Assembly (NCBI RefSeq): GCF_041893525.1
Contig: NZ_CP169068.1
DNA from: Phaeobacter bryozoorum
GTDB lineage: Bacteria; Pseudomonadota; Alphaproteobacteria; Rhodobacterales; Rhodobacteraceae
DNA length: 64,000 nucleotides
Reading direction: 5' to 3' (one strand)
Below, piece after piece: positions 60,419 to 64,000 of this stretch (position 1 is the stretch's first letter; every line of letters begins with the position of its first letter). The position numbers and the translations under genes were made by a program. Under the pieces are notes generated by a model. It had not been told where the DNA came from, ran no database searches, and saw nothing but the letters and a program-made list of their open reading frames with translations.

Positions 60419-62551
60419 ATGATTTCACCAGAAGACCTGATTGCTCTGGTCCGCAACTACAATCCCAGGACCAATGCGGACAGGATCGCTGATGCTTATG
60501 CGTTCGGCGAACAGATGCACGACGGGCAGTTTCGCCATTCGGGTGAGGCGTATTTCACCCATCCCGTGGCGGTTGCTGCCATCTTGACAGAGCAGCGGCT
60601 GGATGACGCCACGATCATCACGGCGCTGCTGCACGACACCATCGAAGATACCAAGGCGTCTTACGACGAAATCGCCAGCCGCTTTGGCAAAGAGGTGGCG
60701 ATGCTTGTTGATGGTGTAACCAAGCTGACCAATCTCCAGCTGTCCAGCCGCGAAACCAAACAGGCAGAAAATTTCCGCAAGCTGTTCATGGCAATGTCCA
60801 AGGACCTGCGGGTTATCCTCGTGAAGCTTGCCGACCGTCTGCACAACATGCGCACCATCAAAGCGATGCGCCCGGAGAAACAGGCCCAGAAAGCCCGTGA
60901 AACCATGGATATCTACGCGCCACTGGCTGGTCGCATGGGGATGCAATGGATGCGCGAGGAGCTGGAGGATCTGGCCTTTCGCGTGCTCAATCCAGAAGGT
61001 CGCCAGTCAATTATCCGCCGCTTTGTCACGCTACAGCGGGAAACCGGCGATGTGATCCATCGGATCACCGGGGACATGCGGGCCGAACTGGAAAAGACCG
61101 GGATCGAAGCCGAAGTTTTTGGCCGCGCCAAGAAACCCTATTCCATCTGGCGTAAGATGCAGGAAAAGGATCAGGGCTTTTCGCGACTGTCCGATATCTA
61201 CGGGTTCCGCATTATCACAACGAGCGAGGAAGACTGTTACCGGGCCCTGGGCGCCATACATCAGCGTTGGCGTGCTGTCCCTGGGCGGTTCAAGGATTAC
61301 ATCAGCCAGCCAAAGTCCAACGGCTATCGGTCGATCCATGCAACCGTCTCCGGGCGCGACGGCAAGCGGGTAGAGGTGCAGATCCGCACCCGGCAGATGC
61401 ACGATGTGGCAGAAACCGGTGTGGCGGCCCATTGGTCCTACCGCGATGGCGTGCGCTCTGAGAACCCCTTTGCGGTTGATCCGGCCAAATGGATTGCGTC
61501 CCTGACGGAGCAGTTTGATGCGGAGGAGGATCACGATGAATTCCTCGAAGCCGTCAAACTGGAGATGTATTCCGACCAGGTGTTCTGCTTCACTCCCAAA
61601 GGCGATGTGATCAAGCTCCCAAAGGGCGCGACTCCGATCGACTACGCCTATGCCATTCACACCCGTATCGGCCACGCCTGCGTCGGGGCAAAGGTGGATT
61701 CGATCCGCGTGCCGCTTTGGACACGCCTGCGCAATGGCCAGTCGGTCGAGATCATCACTGCTGAGGGCCAGACCCCGCAGGTAAGCTGGCTGGATATTGC
61801 AACCACCGGCAAGGCGCGTACCGCGATCCGCCGTGCCCTGCGCGAGGCTGACCGCGCCCGGTTCGTGAAACTGGGCCACGAGTTGGCGCGATCCGCGTTT
61901 GAACATGTCGGGCGCAAGGCCACTGACAAGGCGTTGGAGACGGCGGCCCGTGCGCTTCGCGTCAGCACGGTCGATGAATTGCTGGCCCGTTTGGGGGCTG
62001 CGGTACTCACCGCGCATGATGTGGTTCAGGCGGTCTATCCGGAACTGGCCGCTGACAACAGCGATGAGGTTTCGCCGCGTCGTGCGGTGATTGGCCTTGA
62101 GCCGGGGCAGAGCTTCGAGCGGGCCCCCTGCTGCCAGCCACTGCCCGGCGAACGGATCATCGGCATCACCTATCGTGGCCGGGGTGTTGTGGTCCATGCT
62201 GCAGATTGCGACGCTTTGGGAGAGGTCGAGGATCAGCCCGAACGCTGGGTCGATCTGCACTGGCACAGTGGGACCCACCCCGCAGTCTACGGCGTGACGC
62301 TGGAGCTGACGATTGGCAATGACGCCGGTGTCCTGGGACGCATTTGCACATTGATCGGCGAAAAAAAGGCCAATATCTCCGACCTTGAATTTGTCGATCG
62401 GAAACCAGACTTTTACCGGCTGATGATTAATGTCGAACTGCGGGATGTAGAGCAGCTGCATTCGCTGATGTTGATGCTGGAAGCAGAGAGCGATGTCGCC
62501 GCCGTTGCACGGTACCGCGATGTGCCGGAAAGCCGCCCAAAGCTCGGGTAG
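60419..62551 (+). CDS. rsh: Bifunctional (p)ppGpp synthetase/hydrolase RSH (RelA/SpoT)
   Basis: 710 aa. HD hydrolase domain: GEAYFTHPVAVAAILTEQRL and ALLHDTIEDTKASYDEI, all metal residues present. Synthetase domain: SRLSDIYGFRIITTSEEDCY and KSNGYRSIHATVSGRDGKRV. TGS domain around VFCFTPKGDVIKLPKGATPI, and a C-terminal ACT domain (LELTIGNDAGVLGRICTLIG). With both domains intact it should make and degrade ppGpp, the single long RSH of alphaproteobacteria. Preceded by rpoZ. Confidence 0.97.
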   Translation: MISPEDLIALVRNYNPRTNADRIADAYAFGEQMHDGQFRHSGEAYFTHPVAVAAILTEQRLDDATIITALLHDTIEDTKASYDEIASRFGKEVAMLVDGVTKLTNLQLSSRETKQAENFRKLFMAMSKDLRVILVKLADRLHNMRTIKAMRPEKQAQKARETMDIYAPLAGRMGMQWMREELEDLAFRVLNPEGRQSIIRRFVTLQRETGDVIHRITGDMRAELEKTGIEAEVFGRAKKPYSIWRKMQEKDQGFSRLSDIYGFRIITTSEEDCYRALGAIHQRWRAVPGRFKDYISQPKSNGYRSIHATVSGRDGKRVEVQIRTRQMHDVAETGVAAHWSYRDGVRSENPFAVDPAKWIASLTEQFDAEEDHDEFLEAVKLEMYSDQVFCFTPKGDVIKLPKGATPIDYAYAIHTRIGHACVGAKVDSIRVPLWTRLRNGQSVEIITAEGQTPQVSWLDIATTGKARTAIRRALREADRARFVKLGHELARSAFEHVGRKATDKALETAARALRVSTVDELLARLGAAVLTAHDVVQAVYPELAADNSDEVSPRRAVIGLEPGQSFERAPCCQPLPGERIIGITYRGRGVVVHAADCDALGEVEDQPERWVDLHWHSGTHPAVYGVTLELTIGNDAGVLGRICTLIGEKKANISDLEFVDRKPDFYRLMINVELRDVEQLHSLMLMLEAESDVAAVARYRDVPESRPKLG

Positions 62552-62584
62552 CCGTTCAGTAGGATTTGGGAAGGACGCGAACCT

Positions 62585-63237
62585 TTGGTATTCAGGCGCC
62601 GTGATAGACGTCCGCCTCTGCGCGCGGTTGCCGATTTCCTGTGGCCGCGGGGCGGGTGGGGGCGCGCGTTTCACTATGTGAAGCATCGTGTGCGTCGTCT
62701 GCCCGATTGCCGGAGCGGATCGCCCGCGGTGTCTGGGCGGGGGTATTCACCACCTTTACCCCATTCTACGGGATGCATTTCGTTGTGGCCGCGATTATCG
62801 CGCGGCTGATGAACGGCAATATCCTCGCCGCCCTCAGCGGCACGTTTTTTGGCAACCCGCTCACCTATGTGCCGATCGGCGTTGCCTCTCTGCAGACCGG
62901 CCACTGGATCCTTGGGACAGAGTTCGACGCCGATGTCGACAAGTCTCTGGTCGGGAAATTTCTGGCCGCCGGGAATGATCTTTTTGACAACCTGATCGCT
63001 TTGGTAACTGATCGTCCGGCGGATTGGCAGGGGCTGACCCTGTTCTACCACGATGTGTTCTATCCTTATCTCGTCGGTGGCGTGATCCCCGGCCTCATCA
63101 CTGCAACCGTCTGCTATGTGCTGAGTGTACCGGTCATCCGCGCCTATCAGCAGCGCCGCCGCACCAAGATCAAGGCTAAGTTCGACGTCATCAAGAAACG
63201 CGCCTCGCTGGACGCCGCAGACGACAGCAGCAGCTAA
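62585..63237 (+). pseudogene. DUF2062 membrane protein, single-base frameshift near 62708
   Basis: The N-terminus reads from TTG at 62585 (AAGGA upstream): MVFRRRDRRPPLRAVADFLW, then GRAFHYVKHRVRRLPD. At that point the frame leaves the family sequence, which continues one frame over as PERIARGVWAGVFTTFTPFY and LSGTFFGNPLTYVPIGVASL to 63237. One base is missing around 62708-62709. Restored length is about 217 aa, with several membrane helices, as in DUF2062 proteins, common just before pdxJ/acpS in this group. Sequencing error or recent decay cannot be told apart. Confidence 0.85.
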
Positions 63238-63243
63238 GCCGCT

Positions 63244-63263
63244 GCCAAACTGCGCGATTTGGC
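63244..63263 (+). terminator. Hairpin after the DUF2062 gene
   Basis: GCCAAA-N8-TTTGGC is a perfect six-base stem, extendable by outer CCGC/GCGG pairing. No T tract follows, so termination efficiency is doubtful. pdxJ begins 74 bases later. Confidence 0.35.
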
Positions 63264-63336
63264 GGTTTCCGGGCTTGCCCTTGCCAGCGCAACCCCTAGT
63301 GTCAGGCAAAAGGCACTCAATTGGGAACTGCGATCC

Positions 63337-64000
63337 ATGGCACAGACTTCCTCGCACAACACAGGCCTGCGGCTTGGCGTGAACATTGACCACGTGGCCA
63401 CCGTTCGCAATGCACGCGGCGGCCAGGTACCTGATCCGGTGCGCGCTGCCAAGCTGGCCGAGGAAGCCGGAGCCGACGGGATCACCGCTCATCTTCGCGA
63501 AGACCGCCGTCACATCACTGATCGCGATATCGACGGGCTGATGGAAGCGTTGAGCGTGCCTCTGAACTTTGAGATGGCCGCGACCGAAGAAATGCAGAAG
63601 ATCGCCCTGCGCCACAAACCCCATGCGGTTTGTATCGTGCCGGAAAAGCGGGAAGAACGCACGACCGAGGGGGGGCTGGAAGTGGCCCGCGAGGAAAACA
63701 AACTCGCCCATTACATCGCGCCGTTGCGCGATGCCGGGTGCAGGGTGTCGATCTTCATTGCCGCTGACCAGCGGCAGATCGAGGCGGCACATCGCATCGG
63801 TGCTGAGGTGATCGAGCTGCATACGGGTGCCTATTGTGAGGCTCATGCCGAGGGCGATTTTGCCAAGCGCGATGCCGAGCTGGCAGCCCTGCGCGAAATG
63901 TCCAGCTTTGCCCATTCCCTGGGGCTGGAGGTTCACGCGGGCCATGGTCTGACCTATGATTGTGTGCAACCGATCGCGGCCTTTCCAGAGGTGCGCGAAC
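63337..64000 (+). CDS. pdxJ: Pyridoxine 5'-phosphate synthase (3' end cut by window)
   Basis: 221 codons of about 250 are present, from ATG at 63337. Motifs: LRLGVNIDHVATVRNARGGQ, EEAGADGITAHLREDRRHI, LNFEMAATEEM, AVCIVPEKREERTTEGGL, IELHTGAYCEAHAEGD and LEVHAGHGLTYD. It condenses aminoacetone phosphate with deoxyxylulose phosphate to make vitamin B6. Runs off the right edge. Confidence 0.97.
   Translation, partial: MAQTSSHNTGLRLGVNIDHVATVRNARGGQVPDPVRAAKLAEEAGADGITAHLREDRRHITDRDIDGLMEALSVPLNFEMAATEEMQKIALRHKPHAVCIVPEKREERTTEGGLEVAREENKLAHYIAPLRDAGCRVSIFIAADQRQIEAAHRIGAEVIELHTGAYCEAHAEGDFAKRDAELAALREMSSFAHSLGLEVHAGHGLTYDCVQPIAAFPEVRE

Noticed and set aside
1..64000. CRISPR array, tRNA or rRNA genes, insertion sequences, prophage
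   Set aside because: No regularly spaced direct repeats, no T-loop GGTTCRANTCC-type tRNA ends in the spacers, and no transposase, integrase or phage structural genes were recognised.

Overview
The window is about 60% GC and its gene content is typical of a Roseobacter-group alphaproteobacterium (Rhodobacteraceae, Phaeobacter/Ruegeria/Leisingera-like). Pointers are an F0 ATP synthase operon with b and b' subunits separate from F1, an ImuA-ImuB-DnaE2 mutasome, MipZ, an FnrL-type box upstream of hemN, a homogentisate operon, and an exosortase E/VPEID-CTERM pair. The assignment rests on family recognition by eye; no database search was run. No tRNA, rRNA, IS element, prophage or CRISPR array was seen.

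Layout. 1-6.7 kb: DNA-damage block on the minus strand (phrB-type photolyase, imuA, imuB, dnaE2 running off the left edge). 6.8-8.9 kb: hemN, broken by a one-base frameshift, behind an FNR-like box, then nnrU. 9-16.4 kb: seven-gene minus-strand homogentisate operon (hmgA, fahA, MBL protein, FAD monooxygenase, DUF2783, VOC, maiA) divergent from a MarR regulator. 16.5-20.7 kb: class III cyclase, a tiny Gly/Asn-rich VPEID-CTERM protein and, convergent, an exosortase E-CPBP protease fusion overlapping mipZ. 20.8-29.3 kb: translation block (rpmE, rplS, trmD, rimM, bluB, rpsP, chorismate mutase, GNAT cluster, ffh) interrupted by an opposite-strand APH-like kinase gene. 29.7-35.6 kb: EF-G-like protein, YbaK, LysR plus two DMT transporters, ArsR. 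35.8-38.5 kb: F0 operon atpI-B-E-b'-b. 38.6-48.4 kb: hexapeptide acyltransferase, GntR regulator, lipoprotein, smc, secreted proteins, lytic transglycosylase, cbiB and cobC. 48.4-54.6 kb: hairpin-rich spacer, yqjG, patB, three tandem peptide deformylase genes plus fmt. 54.6-64 kb: two chains of overlapping minus-strand genes, ispH, NYN nuclease, then folK, rpoZ, rsh, DUF2062 (frameshifted) and pdxJ running off the right edge.

The most interesting local system is the exosortase E / VPEID-CTERM pair: one dedicated short secreted substrate with a low-complexity Gly-Asn body faces an unusual sortase-protease fusion that is translationally overlapped with the division-site ATPase gene mipZ. Second is a triple deformylase array whose third member has lost both the metal-binding Cys and the catalytic Glu. 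Third is an EF-G-like GTPase lacking room for a switch I region. Two housekeeping genes (hemN and the DUF2062 gene) each carry a single-base frameshift that may be real decay or sequencing error.
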